Assembly: GCA_013176395.1 (NCBI GenBank)
Contig: JABMLP010000009.1
Span: 620,001 to 684,000 of the forward strand
Direction of reading: 5' to 3'
DNA from: Venturia oleaginea
Taxonomy: Eukaryota > Ascomycota > Dothideomycetes > Venturiales > Venturiaceae
Length of the DNA: 64,000 nucleotides
How positions within the stretch are numbered: the first letter of the stretch is position 1; the number at the start of each line of letters is the position of its first letter. The translations under genes and the position numbers were made by a program. Of this stretch, positions 48,766-60,165 are shown one piece after another. The notes under the pieces are model-generated. The model worked only from the letters and a program-made list of their open reading frames with translations, made no database searches and was not told where the DNA came from.

Positions 48766-49887
48766 ATGAATCTCGTCGCGTACTCAGACTCGGAATCCGA
48801 CGGCGAACCTCAATCAACGCCAGCTCCAAAAGCAGGGACTAAAGCTGGCCCGAAGAAACTGGTCAATCCAGGCACACACAAGGTCACCATCAACCTGCCT
48901 GCAGTGCAAGCCGAGAAGGACGATATGCAGAAGGACGCACCACCAGCGAAGAGAGCCAGAATCGGTGGGGGCTTGAACATCAACGCTTTTCTCCCCGCGC
49001 CCAAAAGACCAGCAGGAGGATTAGGGAAGGGCTTCAACCTCAAAACAGGAGCAGAAGCAGCTTTCGAACGAGCACCCAAGACTTTCGAAGCTGAGGGGAA
49101 GAAGCAGGATATCAAGGATGTGATTGCAGAACTCAGGGCGAGACCATCACAAGCAGTTAGCGATGAAAAGACTGGAAATGGCGAGCAGACGAATTCGACA
49201 GCACCGGCTCAGAAAGAGATCAAGATGGTTGGGAACGCCATGAGGTTCAAACCGTTATCAGTTTCGAGGAATGCCCAGAAGAAAAAGAAGAAGATTCCTC
49301 CGCCAGCAGCAGCGGCACCCATCCTAACTTCCAAATCAATTCAGACGACTCAAAGAATAGATTCGACATCTGTACCTGCAAAAGCCAAGGTGCCTCTATT
49401 CTCTATCGGCCAGGAACAAAACCAGCCATCCTCAGGCGCGGGATACAGCTTCTTTGGCGAAGACGGGGTGGATGACGAAGAGGAGGAGCAGGTCATTGAG
49501 CCTATGGAGGAACAGACTTTTGAGCCGACGCCTGCTACACAACCGGGAGAACAAACCCTTAATTCTATTACGAAGGACATGAAACTATCTGACGCAGATA
49601 TGCGACAACTGTTTGGCCGACAGGCTGGAAAGGGCGGTAAAATGCCAGACTTGTCCAACATGAAAGTCGTCAATTTCAATATGGATGACGAATACAGAGC
49701 CAACAACGAGTTGATTGCGAAGGGAGAGGTCATCTCGCACAATCCTGTTCGCGCCATTGCGCCCGGAAAGCACAATCTCAAACAGCTAGTCAATGCTGCA
49801 GCTACTCAGAAGGAGGCCTTGGAGGAACATTTTGCAAAGGGAAGGTCAAATCAAAAAGAGGCTTCGAGCAGATATGGATGGTCATGA
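48766..49887 (+). CDS. PRCC-family protein (mitotic checkpoint/splicing related)
   Basis: Single exon, 373 aa from ATG 48766 (MNLVAYSDSESDGEP). An in-frame ATG at 48709 would add 19 residues before this conserved start. The N-terminal block LVAYSDSE is typical of the PRCC family, and the C-terminal block MKVVNFNMDDEYRANNELIA with HNPVRAIAPGKHNLKQLVNA is its most conserved region. The middle is disordered, Pro/Lys/Glu-rich, with likely nuclear signals (PPAKRARIGG, AQKKKKKIPP). In animals PRCC binds MAD2B and is linked to pre-mRNA splicing; the fungal role is an inference. Confidence 0.85.
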   Translation: MNLVAYSDSESDGEPQSTPAPKAGTKAGPKKLVNPGTHKVTINLPAVQAEKDDMQKDAPPAKRARIGGGLNINAFLPAPKRPAGGLGKGFNLKTGAEAAFERAPKTFEAEGKKQDIKDVIAELRARPSQAVSDEKTGNGEQTNSTAPAQKEIKMVGNAMRFKPLSVSRNAQKKKKKIPPPAAAAPILTSKSIQTTQRIDSTSVPAKAKVPLFSIGQEQNQPSSGAGYSFFGEDGVDDEEEEQVIEPMEEQTFEPTPATQPGEQTLNSITKDMKLSDADMRQLFGRQAGKGGKMPDLSNMKVVNFNMDDEYRANNELIAKGEVISHNPVRAIAPGKHNLKQLVNAAATQKEALEEHFAKGRSNQKEASSRYGWS

Positions 49888-50160
49888 GGGAATCCCCTCT
49901 GAGTGGATATTATTACCAGGTGATTACTTGCTCCGCAGCAAAGTATCAAACCGCATCAAGTGCGTTATTTAATTCTCGCTCACTTCGTGCTCAATGGCTG
50001 ATTGTAATAGAAAGTGCTCACGTATGCATCGGCGGGAGGAGATACTATTTCCAACACAACATCAGAAACTTGACAATGTGTTATCATGTCACAACTATTA
50101 TTACAGGATAATTTCTAATCGCTCAGAACTCCTTCGCAAGACACATATCCGCCTAAAAAA

Positions 50161-50583
50161 TTATTGATCCAACAACCACGCGTTCGGCTCTTTCTGCATG
50201 CGGTTGACAGCCTTGATCTTTTCATCGTCTTCCTCTGCGTCTGGGAATGGAGGTTCTCTTGCTGGTGGCAGCCGACAGGGCTTTGATTGTTGGGCTTTCG
50301 GTGGGCTCCATGGAGCGCTTTCGGGAGGAGGACGATTGCCCTTAAGAGGAGTGGATGGTCGTCCCGACTGCCAGGAAGAGGCTCCTTTTGGGGAAGATTT
50401 GGGGATAGTTGCGATCCAGGCTGTAACTTCGTCTTCATCGTCGTCCTCCAATCCCCCACGACCTTTGATGGGATCGAATTGTGGGGTGCAAGCTACGAGA
50501 GCGTCTGAGAGGTCATGAGACCTTGGTGATGGGAATGCTGAGACAGAAAGTACCAAAGCAGTTGCGATTATTGTGGAACGCAT
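50161..50583 (-). CDS. Small secreted proline-rich protein, 140 aa
   Basis: Single exon from ATG 50583-50581. The first 17 residues (MRSTIIATALVLSVSAF) are a good signal peptide, followed by PSPRSH. The mature protein has an acidic patch (LEDDDEDEVTAW), a Pro/Ser/Lys-rich middle (RPSTPLKGNRPPPESAPWSP) and only two Cys (ACTPQ, KPCRL), which could form one disulphide. The open frame extends upstream to 50721, but that start would bury the leader. No family was recognised; a cell-wall or extracellular role is an inference from the leader. Confidence 0.65.
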   Translation of the reverse strand: MRSTIIATALVLSVSAFPSPRSHDLSDALVACTPQFDPIKGRGGLEDDDEDEVTAWIATIPKSSPKGASSWQSGRPSTPLKGNRPPPESAPWSPPKAQQSKPCRLPPAREPPFPDAEEDDEKIKAVNRMQKEPNAWLLDQ

Positions 50584-51840
50584 TGTGACCCGGACGAGTT
50601 GTTGAAAGTGATTGAAAGAGAAGGACCGACGTTTACAAAGAACCGGGAAACCACTCGAAGTTATAACAACACTTCGGACAGGGCAAGACAAATCTGATTC
50701 ACACGATGAGCTCACAAGCATCCTGGAGAGAATAGGGTATGAGTGCTGTCAACAGTCTGCGGACTCTCACTGGTGGTTGGCCAATTCTCCACAGCTTGCG
50801 GACACGGCCAACGCACTGAGGTCGGGTACCTATTTGGGGAAATCGAGTGCCCATCATAATTCCCTGGTTCATGGTTGGGTTTCCCTACCAATCAAAATTG
50901 GGTATATGTTGGGGTTAGATATACTCCAAACTCGGTTCGTACCAATTGAAGGCTGCCACAGTATTTTGATACCGCGCTCTATTCTTTTGTGAAGGAGACA
51001 CTCTCAACTTAGTATAAAGCTAACTCTGGGTACGCGTCCTACTTTCCAAAGATAGAATTGGGAATGTCATCTTCTATATGTTGGTGCATCTATTCTATAT
51101 GACGAGTTGATCGATTCTGAGGAACGCGTCGACTTGAGCACAGTTCGAACTTTACGGAAGTCCAGAAATATGTTGCCTCGGAACGGGTCGATGGGTTGGT
51201 GGTATAACGTAGGCAAAGAAAAACCTTTCCGTAGGGTGACGAGTGACGACATGTGCGTGCGCGTCGTTGACAACCTCTCTGCACGCTAGGGCAATATGGA
51301 ATCTGCGCTCTTGGCACTTTCTGTGTAGTGCCTTCCAGTGGCATCTATATAAACGGGTGTGGAGCAAACTACAATCCTTTTTCAACATCATTCCTCATGG
51401 TATGCGTGTACAACGACAACTCCAGGCCCTTCAATGACTGATCCGGAGGACAGGGATTTATCTCACTGGCGGGTCTTGAAGCCGAGCTTGATCGTGTTGC
51501 TATTCAAACCCTCGCACGCACTCACTATAGGGCTTGTTCGCCTCATGGTCATTGGCAGTCCTGACAGCCTGGTCATCGACGCCAGTGCTCTGCTTCCTGA
51601 AACGCACAACTTGTCTGCTTACCGGAGCTACACTATGGAAATCACTATTGAGCACGGCGAGGCTAGATACCTGGTGAATTTCGAGTTGCTAGGAATCTAG
51701 CGATAGTTATGAGTCTGTAGTAAAGAAGCGTGTTTTTCGAAATCATGCTAAAGTGATGCACTATAGCTCGGGCGTGTAGGCAATACACCCAACATGGCCG
51801 CTCTTTTCGAAGGCAATATGATGGATGATACGACGTCAAT
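50584..51840. other. Intergenic region
   Basis: No convincing gene. A plus frame at 51359-51700 (113 codons) has no domain and weak composition. Confidence 0.45.
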
Positions 51841-52266
51841 TCAGCCTGCAGGAGCATATCCATGAAACGAAGGTACTCCCATCACAACGATGATCTGACT
51901 ACAGCTTCCTAGGTAGCCACTTCCGCTCACATTATCACCCAAAAGGGCAAAACAGTTGCGCGATTTCCTCCATAACTCGCGCACATCTTCAGGTTGCGCG
52001 AATCTATGATTCTGGCAGTACGTTGCAATCTCTGTATACTTTAAACAGACTATTCGACCACCCCTCTGTAGCACCTGGAGCGCGCTACTGATTTGTTCAA
52101 AACGCTTCGTCGCAGTCCTGCTATGCGGATTGCTCGTTTCAAGTATGTGTAACTCCATCCCCCAAACCCCAGAGAAGAGGAGTACTGACCACAAAATAGT
52201 ACGATAAGAACTCACCTACCACACCACAGTGTCATGAACAGATCCCCACAGAGCCGTCGAATTCAT
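51841..52266 (-). CDS. Tentative small spliced gene, about 108 aa
   Basis: A two-exon model, 52266-52220 and 52120-51841, uses a GTAGGT donor and a CGCATAG acceptor with a CATACTTGAAACG stretch between (99-bp intron); total length is divisible by three. It reads MNSTALWGSVHDTVV, then ATKRFEQISSALQVLQRGGR and ends FHGYAPAG. Five Cys are spread through exon 2 (VCLKY, YCQNH, RNCFAL, GSCSQ and one at the junction). No signal peptide is evident in this model and no family is recognised. The open exon 2 frame of over 90 codons is the main support. Alternative donors (GTGAGT four bases further) give other starts. Confidence 0.3.
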
Positions 52267-54185
52267 GAAGGTCCACCAGCCCCTCCTCTATCGAAGAGCC
52301 ATCACCAAGTTGACGCAACACGCAGCGCTTCTTCGTCGGAACCTCCATGTACAATTTCTCCCTCACTACCTCTAAACTGTCCATAGCCCTCCAACACCGC
52401 CGCATCTTCACTGATGGCACAACAAACATATTCCTCTGGTGCACCATCGCCCCCATAATCATAAATTGCATTCTGGCCCTTCTTCACCAACCTCTTCTGT
52501 AATCCCGTCCGCAAGTTTTGGAACTAGAGATTCTAGAATCTTGTCTCAATAGGAGGCGTGTCTGGTTCTCCAACGCAGGAGCGAACATAGTTGAAGCGTA
52601 TAAGGGCATTTTTCATAATATGCGGGTTAAGGAACCTTCGTGATTATTGAACACGATCAAAATGGCTAGTCCGGTAAATCATTAATATCACGACCGACCA
52701 ACAGGTAGAATGACAGACAGCGAAAAAAAAAGTTAGCAATGCAAGCATGGTACTCTGAATCAGATGAAATGCTGACTATTTCTCCATGACCCACGCCTCG
52801 TAGCATTCGAAGCGGAAGATTTAGCGGGTAACAGGTGATTTGGTCTCGATTATTGACGGGAGGAGACAAGAGGTAGACAAGAGTTAGCTGGCAATAGAAC
52901 TTATAGCAAATCAACTCTATCAACCGTACATGACATGAAAACATACAAATTTTGATTTCAATTATATACGACTGTGAGACGCGTTTTTGTCCATGTTGCC
53001 ACAACTATGTGAGAACAGTGCCTCAATATGAAGTGAAGGTGAAATGGAGAGCGGATTCGCGCGTGCAAAGGATTGTGGGGCAAGCAAGCAAGCAGAAATC
53101 CATGAAGTCCTCAGATTAGCTCTCAGGTTCTCACCGACAACACGGCTGTCACTCGGTAGTCCGAAGACATCAGAGCCGCTGGCTGCCTACTTCGAATTTG
53201 GCTTTTGACATTCGTATCTCATCACCGGACTTATTCGGGTTCTGCTTGCAAGACACCCGGCACTGTAGTGTTGGTACCAGGCCGCCAGCAAAACCAGCGC
53301 TCCGATTGAAAACTACGTTTTGTCTATCGTCTCAGTAGCAGTCCACGTCAGGACTAGTGACGGCGCTTCGAGTAATGCTTGGTATCGTCATTGCGTGGTT
53401 TTGCTGTGCGAGTGTTTATATGAGAATGGTGTGAGTGGAGAGTGAAGTGAAGGTGAACGTCTCGACGACTCGCCTTTGAGCAAAGAGTTGTGTTGGGTAG
53501 AGTAGAGTAGAGTAGGGTGGAGTAGGTGTGCGACCGTCTCGAACGACCACGCCAGAACAACGCGTCTATGACTGTGGATCGTGAGGAGAGCTGGAGACAA
53601 GCAACCGCGCTGGAGCAGTGAGTTCGTGACAGTGGTATGTGAGGGGTGGAGGGAATGGAGAGACTCTTGATTGAGTGAGTGCTACGTGTAAGTGTGAGAT
53701 CAGTGACAGAACATGTGAGCAGTAGAGGGGAAAGTGAAGCTCAAGATGTGACCGGCCTCGAGTAACGGTGCACTTTCGTGGACATGCAATAAGCTGAAAA
53801 GGGCCGCTCAGATTTCTGTTCTGATTGTCTTTCAGTGCCGCCTGTTCTTCGTGCAATGAACAGTCAGCGATGGATGATTAATCCATGCCGAAGTGGGCTT
53901 CAGGTCTGAGACTGTGAGGTGATCATCATTTGCGAACTGTCGGATGTTAGCTGTGAGTGGGCAGATTGGAGGAGGTTACGGTAAACTGACCTGCTCGTGA
54001 ATGCATTGAAGAGGAAGTAAAAGTTCAGAGGACGCGTTCGTGGGGTTGAAGTAGCCAAGAGACGCCTGGACCAAGACGACAGAGATGTCGCTAAGTCACG
54101 CGTTTTCCTCCAATTCCATCAACCGAGCATCACCATGGCTTTATTTTAAGCCTCTCTTTCATTGGATTCTAGAAGAGCTGGGGAC
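52267..54185. other. 1.9-kb intergenic region
   Basis: No supported gene; short frames on the minus strand at 52302-52514 and 53354-53856 overlap each other and are low complexity (GAGTA-type repeats near 53490-53530). Confidence 0.45.
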
Positions 54186-55754
54186 ATGCCTTCGCATAAT
54201 GTGCAGCTCGGTGTGACTGCCGTGGTGGCTGGTGTCATTGGAGCATGCGCCGTCGTAGCATTCCAGCAAGCCCGGAGACAAGAAAGAATAAGGCGAATCC
54301 GTGATGAGATACCTAAGATTGCTGAAGAACATGCCGTGAGTAAACAAATGAACGTGTGAGACGAACGCTGATGAAATTAGATCACCGAATATGGCGGTGC
54401 TTCAGACATTTTTGCACCAAGCAAAGAGGACGAAAGGAGTACTGCTCTTGCTCTCAGGGCCAGACAGGGTGACTACGATGATGGTGGGTTCCTAGCAAAA
54501 ATACACAAGGCACGTTGCTAACCGTTGATAGACTTGATCTTGGAGCAATTGGCGCGAAATCGAGTCTTCCTCACAGATACTGGACTTGCAAGACTACGCC
54601 AAGCATTCATCGTCGTTGTTGGCTGCGGTGGTGTAGGATCACACGCAGTCTCTGCATTGGCTCGCTCCGGAGTTTCAAAGATACGCCTCATCGACTTCGA
54701 CCAGGTCACTCTCTCCTCATTGAACCGGCACGCTGTGGCAACACTGGCTGATGTTGGCACTCCAAAAGTCCACACGATCCGAAAACGTCTCGAGCAAATC
54801 GCGCCATGGATTCACTTCGATTGTCGCAATGAGCTATTCTCGGCCGAAGTCGCCGAATCCCAAATCTCACCTCTCAATGGTCAAGCACCCGACTATGTCA
54901 TAGACGCCATCGACAATATCGACAGCAAAGTGGAACTCTTACAATACTGTTACGAACACAAGATAAAAGTCATCTCTTCCATGGGTGCAGGTTGCAAGTC
55001 AGATCCAACTCGTGTCAGCATTGGCGACATATCTGCAAGCACAGATGACCCACTCTCTCGCTCCACCCGCCGCAGACTCCGTTTGGCCGGCATCAAAGAA
55101 GGTATTCCTGTCGTCTTTTCATCAGAGAAACCTGGGCCTGGAAAGGCCCAGCTTCTCCCTTTGTCGGAAGAAGAGTTTGCCAAAGGCAATGTGGGAGAAT
55201 TGAGTGTGCTCAAAGACTTCAGAGTACGGATATTACCTGTCCTGGGCACCATGCCTGCTGTCTTTGGTCTTGTTGTTGCAAATCATATCATGCTTGAAAT
55301 TGGAGGTTATCCGCACGATTACCTCGTCATAAAGAGTAGAGACAAGATGTACGACTCAATCCTCGCCAAGCTCCAAAGTCAAGAGGAGAAACTCGCAAGA
55401 GCGATGGGAAAAGACGTCCTTGGCCTGAGACTACCGCTCACAACAGACGACGTCGCATACCTCGTCGAAGAAATTTTCAGAGGTAAAAGTGTAATCACTG
55501 GCCTGCCAACTCGATTGGTGCTCACAAGGTGGAGACAGCCATACAAAAGCTTCCTGGAAGAGAAGTATCCAGGCCAGAAGACCTCATTGATGAAGATGAC
55601 AGATTTAGTCGTCATGACCAAGGAAGAGGCAGCCGTTCATGACAAGGAGATTTTGAGAGGAGACAAAACCCCAGAAGATCTGTACTCCCCCGAAATTATC
55701 AAATTGGTGGAAGAGCGGTTAGCAGATATGAGGGTTTTCGAGAAGTACAGATAA
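54186..55754 (+). CDS. tcd1: tRNA threonylcarbamoyladenosine dehydratase (Tcd/TcdA type)
   Basis: Three exons: 54186-54335, 54381-54483, 54532-55754 (491 aa), with introns of 45 and 48 bp. The enzyme uses ATP to cyclise t6A at position 37 of tRNA into ct6A. The E1-like fold is clear: LARNRVFLTDTGLARLRQAF, nucleotide loop VVGCGGVGSHAVSAL, LIDFDQVTLSSLNRHAVA and VIDAIDNIDSKVELLQYC. The first 25 residues after ATG form a hydrophobic helix (VTAVVAGVIGACAVVAF), matching the membrane anchor of the yeast mitochondrial outer-membrane Tcd proteins. A Cys in SMGAGCKSDP sits where the family has a conserved Cys. Yeast has two paralogues; which one this equals cannot be told. Confidence 0.92.
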
Positions 55755-57536
55755 GAAAAGACTACCACGGTCTATATCCCACCTCCTTGGCTTTGGTATG
55801 TATTTATTTTTGAATTTTCGAGTCGTGTCCCCTCGTGTCATTGCCAAATAAAGCTCGTCTTCAATCTGGAATCCGTGTTGAGAGTTCTGGCAATTGGCTC
55901 AATGTAACTGCTAGAATTTCATCAACAGCGATATCCAAATGAAGGACTGTAATCTGAGACGCGACCTCGATTTGCAACAAGTAGAAGTATTTACCGGCTC
56001 GCTACGGCGGCTATGATGTCTTTACCAACCCCACAGCTATCTTGGGGCCGCCCCACATTCCCTTCCCCTTAACGACACCCTATCCTTGGTTGAACGCCTT
56101 TTTTTTCTTTCTTTTTTTTCAAAAGTTTCTTTGTATAAATGGATACCAGGGAGCTAGGAGAAGCTGCTTAGGCAGTGTTGACCCGGAAACGCTTCGATAT
56201 ATACGAATAGGATGGTAAAGCTCGCGGATATGCCGCGGGCCGCAGCCGGGGTAGCAAACGAACGGTTTTTGTCCCCGAAAAGAGGGGTTTTTCTTTGTAG
56301 ATAGAGGATGTTGGCACAGGCTTAACCTAGCCCTACATACAACAATAAATCCTGATTATTATTATTATTATATAAACTTCTCTCCGGTCCTTTGAATTCC
56401 AGCTTATCCACCTCCCCTTCTCAAAGCATTATCACAGCGCCAACAATCCATTAAGAGAGGGGTAAGTATAGTATCATTCATACTCCCTTAATTCGAATCA
56501 TCTGAACTCAAATCCCGTCACTACTGATATGACAGAGAAAGAAGATGAGAGACTTTGGTACACGGCCGTAAAAGTATTACCGCTAATACCCAATTGATCC
56601 AACACAGCCACCGTAGACCTAGAGCTAAAGGCCGCGTATAAAAAGATTTCGCTAGTACCGTCCTCCTTTTTATACTTTTCACTTATATATCTTTATAGCA
56701 TCTTCTATACAACTGAGCCCCGAGGTCTATTACTAATCTACTTCACTTATATATCATATCCTACTTAACCTGCTAATAGACATGGTTCACCGTTACATAT
56801 ACGGCCAAGGCGCTGCACAAGCCTCTACTATAAGCAACTTAATCACTCTATTCTAAGAGGAGCGGAGCTTCAATCTCAGAAGCTAATAAAAGGTCGTCAG
56901 CATTTGCGACTGCCGATGTCGATAGATATAAAGAAAGTGGACACTCGGAGAATCGTGTGGCTCCTTCTTGACGTGTACGCGTTGAGGTGGCGCATGGAGG
57001 GAGATTCTATGGTCGAGTCCTTGGTTGAACACCGTCAATTCGAGATCGATGTTGCTAAATTTCTGGCAAGTGCATTTCGAGAATATCCAGAAGTATGTCA
57101 ATGTTGACCTGGAATTGAGGGACTTGGCAACTAACAAGCGTTGAATTCGGAAGAGCATCACAATAATACAGTGGCAAAAAGGTTTGTAGAAGAAGGTTTG
57201 AGCATTGAGAACTCCTAGACATGCAAGATACAGGACGCAAGACCGCAGCACATACCAAACTCCAGGAAACGAGGTAGGACTCCACACCAGACAATAACAA
57301 AAGCCAAACAAGTCCACACACCAAGGACTCAGCACCAGAAAACTCTACACAATACACCTTCACAACAAGCGCAATGCCAAAATCAGAACAAAGAAAGCCA
57401 ACCCAACAACAAGCAAAAAGATACAAAAATCGTAAACCCGCAAAAGAACACAAATACAACCAGCGCCAAACTCGTAGCCATGCCAACAGCTAAGCCAACA
57501 AACTAGGGGACTAGTTTGAGAAGAAAGCTTAGCCAT

Positions 57537-57790
57537 GGTCAAGAGCCTGGAATGAGAAGCGATAGTCTACCTGAAGTGCAGAAATCACAAGCGTCAAGAG
57601 ACAGTTTGAAGACTTTTCTTTCTGGTCTCTCGCATCGTCCCAACCCTGTCAGATTAGCAGTCGTCAAGAACGCGGAACGAGGAGTGACTACAACCTGCGA
57701 TGAAAATTAGTTTAGGTCAAGAGCATGGAACGAGGACTGATTGCTTACCTGGACTCAAGAGACAGTTTGCCAGACATGTCTTTCGGGTCT
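57537..57790. repeat. Diverged tandem copies of a GGTCAAGAGC-type unit
   Basis: Related segments start at 57537, 57662 and 57715 (GGTCAAGAGCCTGGAATGAG, CGTCAAGAACGCGGAACGAG, GGTCAAGAGCATGGAACGAG). Two of them share a later CAAGAGACAGTTTG block. Old duplication of unknown origin. Confidence 0.65.
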
Positions 57791-58827
57791 GTCCAGCGCC
57801 GACCCAATGTCCAAAGAAAACAAATACAAACATGAACGCAACACAATACAACACAAAGACAAAGGAAACAAAAGCAAACCCCAAACCTATCCAACTCCTA
57901 CAACCAAAAAAATATATATATACCACACAAGCTCTTACACCACCCAACCCAAAAACCAAGAAACAAATCAAACAAAAATCCAAATAACCAAGCTCTTAAA
58001 TGGCGAAACACCGCGTGTGGCGCGGAAAATGGCAACCCAACGGGCTCGGATACGGCAAGCAAAACTAGATCGGTTAACATATGTCAGACAAAAAGAAACC
58101 TACTGTGAGCGGAGAACTCCATCGCAGCGCAGGTTTCCCAGGCCTGCCACTGGCTCCTAACGGCACTGATCCCCGGAAGATCCAACATGCGAACGCTTTG
58201 CCAAGACGCCCGACCGGGCCAAAAATCCTAGGTTTCCGAATCCACCAAAGCTGCCCAGGCTCCAGAGATCCAGAAAATTCAGGTCAAGAAAGTTTGTCGA
58301 GTTTGTCGAAATGAATTTCGTGTAACCAATGCGTTGGCGCTGGTACCGTAAACGCGTCAAGGTGCTCAGCCTCGACCGCCAGCTGTCGTGTTTGTCGCAA
58401 AAGAGTGTTGTGTTGAACCGCCATGCCTGCCCAAATCTCTCCACCTCTTGCCCGCCTTTCGAAAAGGCAGCGCCAAACGCCCACTCTTGCAAGTGTTATC
58501 GAAGGATGCCAAGATTTCGGCCAGTTGCCCATACCCCCCTTACCAATGCATTATAACTTGATTCGAATCGTTCGTCCGCCGTTCGACCGATCGATTGTCG
58601 TAAACGAATGTGTCCAGAATCCAGGAGAAATCCAGGAAAAATCCAGGAAATTCCAGAAATCCAGTAAAAAGAATGTTGGTGAATGAATCTGTAGCACACT
58701 TGTCAGATGAAGGTGTAGACTGAGGTGTCCTGGCGTAATGCTATCGTATCGTATCCTGATCGTTGTTCAAACCCCATATTCAACCCCTGAGTACCTCAAG
58801 ACCTGGCTGTGTTTCTCTGCATTAAAC

Positions 58828-58974
58828 TCGCTCATCCTACCTGAAGGTTAACGGTACAGCAACTCATGCTTAAGTCACCCGAAGGGACAGAGAAAATACA
58901 GCCCGATCACCTCCAGCCTACCCGCTCATCCTACTCCAAGGCAAACGGTACAGCAGCTTAGCATGGAGGTGATC
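58828..58974. repeat. Direct and inverted repeats upstream of the uncertain gene
   Basis: A direct pair starts at 58828 and 58923 (CGCTCATCCTAC ... AACGGTACAGCA). GATCACCTCCA at 58905-58915 is the perfect reverse complement of 58964-58974, giving an 11-bp stem with a 48-base loop. Confidence 0.75.
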
Positions 58975-59008
58975 AATCTTGTGAAGCGCAAAGTGTACGT
59001 GTCGATCT

Positions 59009-60165
59009 TCAGAAGCGGTGACAAGTCACTGTTGGCGTCGGAAGATTTAGCGTACGTATGGAGACCGAGTAATCCGTCAGAGAACTCGATCGTCCAGACT
59101 TCGCAGGTTGGTACTCGTGATGTTCGTCAGGACCAAGGAGGACTCGACCGTTCTGCTTGTGCTTGGTGGGCAAGAAGCCGTCGAGCACAGAGGCATTGAG
59201 GTCGGGAGTAGTGGATCTGTAAATAGGATCCGGTTCCTTGGTCAGGCCAAAGACAATTGAAGGGTCTTCGACGGGTGGCTGACGAGGTTGGGGTTGTTGT
59301 TCGATGACTTCCGCCGTTCCGGTTCCAGTGATCCATTGTGAGCAGAGCTCGCGCTTTGTTCAACATACCACCAAGAACACGTGAAATGGTCTCGCATCCA
59401 GCAACTCCAGCTCGAGCGAGAATAAGAGTCACCGAAGTGTGCTCTACTTCTGCTGTTTCCTCCTCAACGGGCTGTTTCGGAGTATCGAGCTGCGGCGGCT
59501 GGACTGATGGCGTAACGTAAGTCGTGTCGACATCACCTAGATTTCCCATGTCCGTGACAGTGGAAAGATCCAAGGGTTCGAGTCGACGTTCGAACTTGGG
59601 AAGCTCTTCGATAGTTTCGTCATGCTCAATATAGTGGCGAACAAAATTGGCATGCTGACGAACGAGGGTATTGTCGAGATGGTGCTGCTGCTCCAGGAGC
59701 TCTACAGCGGTGTCCTCTTGGCGTTCGTCGAAAGTATCTACGCGCTTGTTGAAACAGCGATCGAGGAGGAGATGGTCCCGTAGCTCTTCGGCGTGCCGTT
59801 CTCGAAGTATATAGTCGACGTGTCGATGCACACACTTGGAGAGATGACGGCGTAGAAGCTTTTCTCAGAGGTGGAGGGTACTGTCCGGCGGAGAGTATTA
59901 CCTTCTAGAGGGTCGATATAGCGAAGGCCAACGTACTCATAGGGGCTCCACCTTGCTTTGGGCGAACAAGAGGTTTACCGCTAGAGGTGTAACCGACGAC
60001 GTCGGATTTGAGGGGCTAGGACTGGGGCTGCTGGCGAAACGAGGGTGGTGATCTGGGTTCAGCAGAGACCTGTTGGGAGCAGGCATGCTGATAAAAGTGT
60101 GACAGAGGCTTGTGGGTCAAGCGTGTCTGGCGAACTGGTTGCTGGTAACTTGAGTTGCAGGTCAT
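59009..60165 (-). CDS. Uncertain lineage-specific gene (or decayed element), about 301 aa
   Basis: A four-exon model fits by frame: 60165-60070, 60015-59937, 59800-59369, 59307-59009, introns 54, 136 and 61 bp, total 302 codons with stop. The last intron (GTATGT donor, GGAAG acceptor) cleanly joins two long open frames, one with LLEQQHHLDNTLVRQHANFV and one with IVFGLTKEPDPIYRSTTPDL. Intron 2 is doubtful, because a third overlapping frame there (EYVGLRYIDPLEGNTLRR) also looks coding. The predicted protein is charged and helical in the middle, Pro-rich later, with no signal peptide or known domain. Alternatives are a gag-like remnant or a frameshifted pseudogene. Confidence 0.35.

Larger units (their letters stand above)
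55755..59008. other. 3.2-kb low-complexity, gene-poor stretch
   Basis: It contains poly-T and ATT runs (56098-56120, 56354-56371), A/C-rich low-complexity DNA near 57800-57990, diverged duplications and an inverted repeat. No reading frame has a domain. The minus and plus frames near 57050-57490 and 57740-58160 are compositional artefacts. Confidence 0.55.

Noticed and set aside
56883..57486. Minus frames with many hydrophobic residues
   Set aside because: They overlap in two frames and arise from A/C-rich low-complexity DNA; no family membrane protein is suggested.
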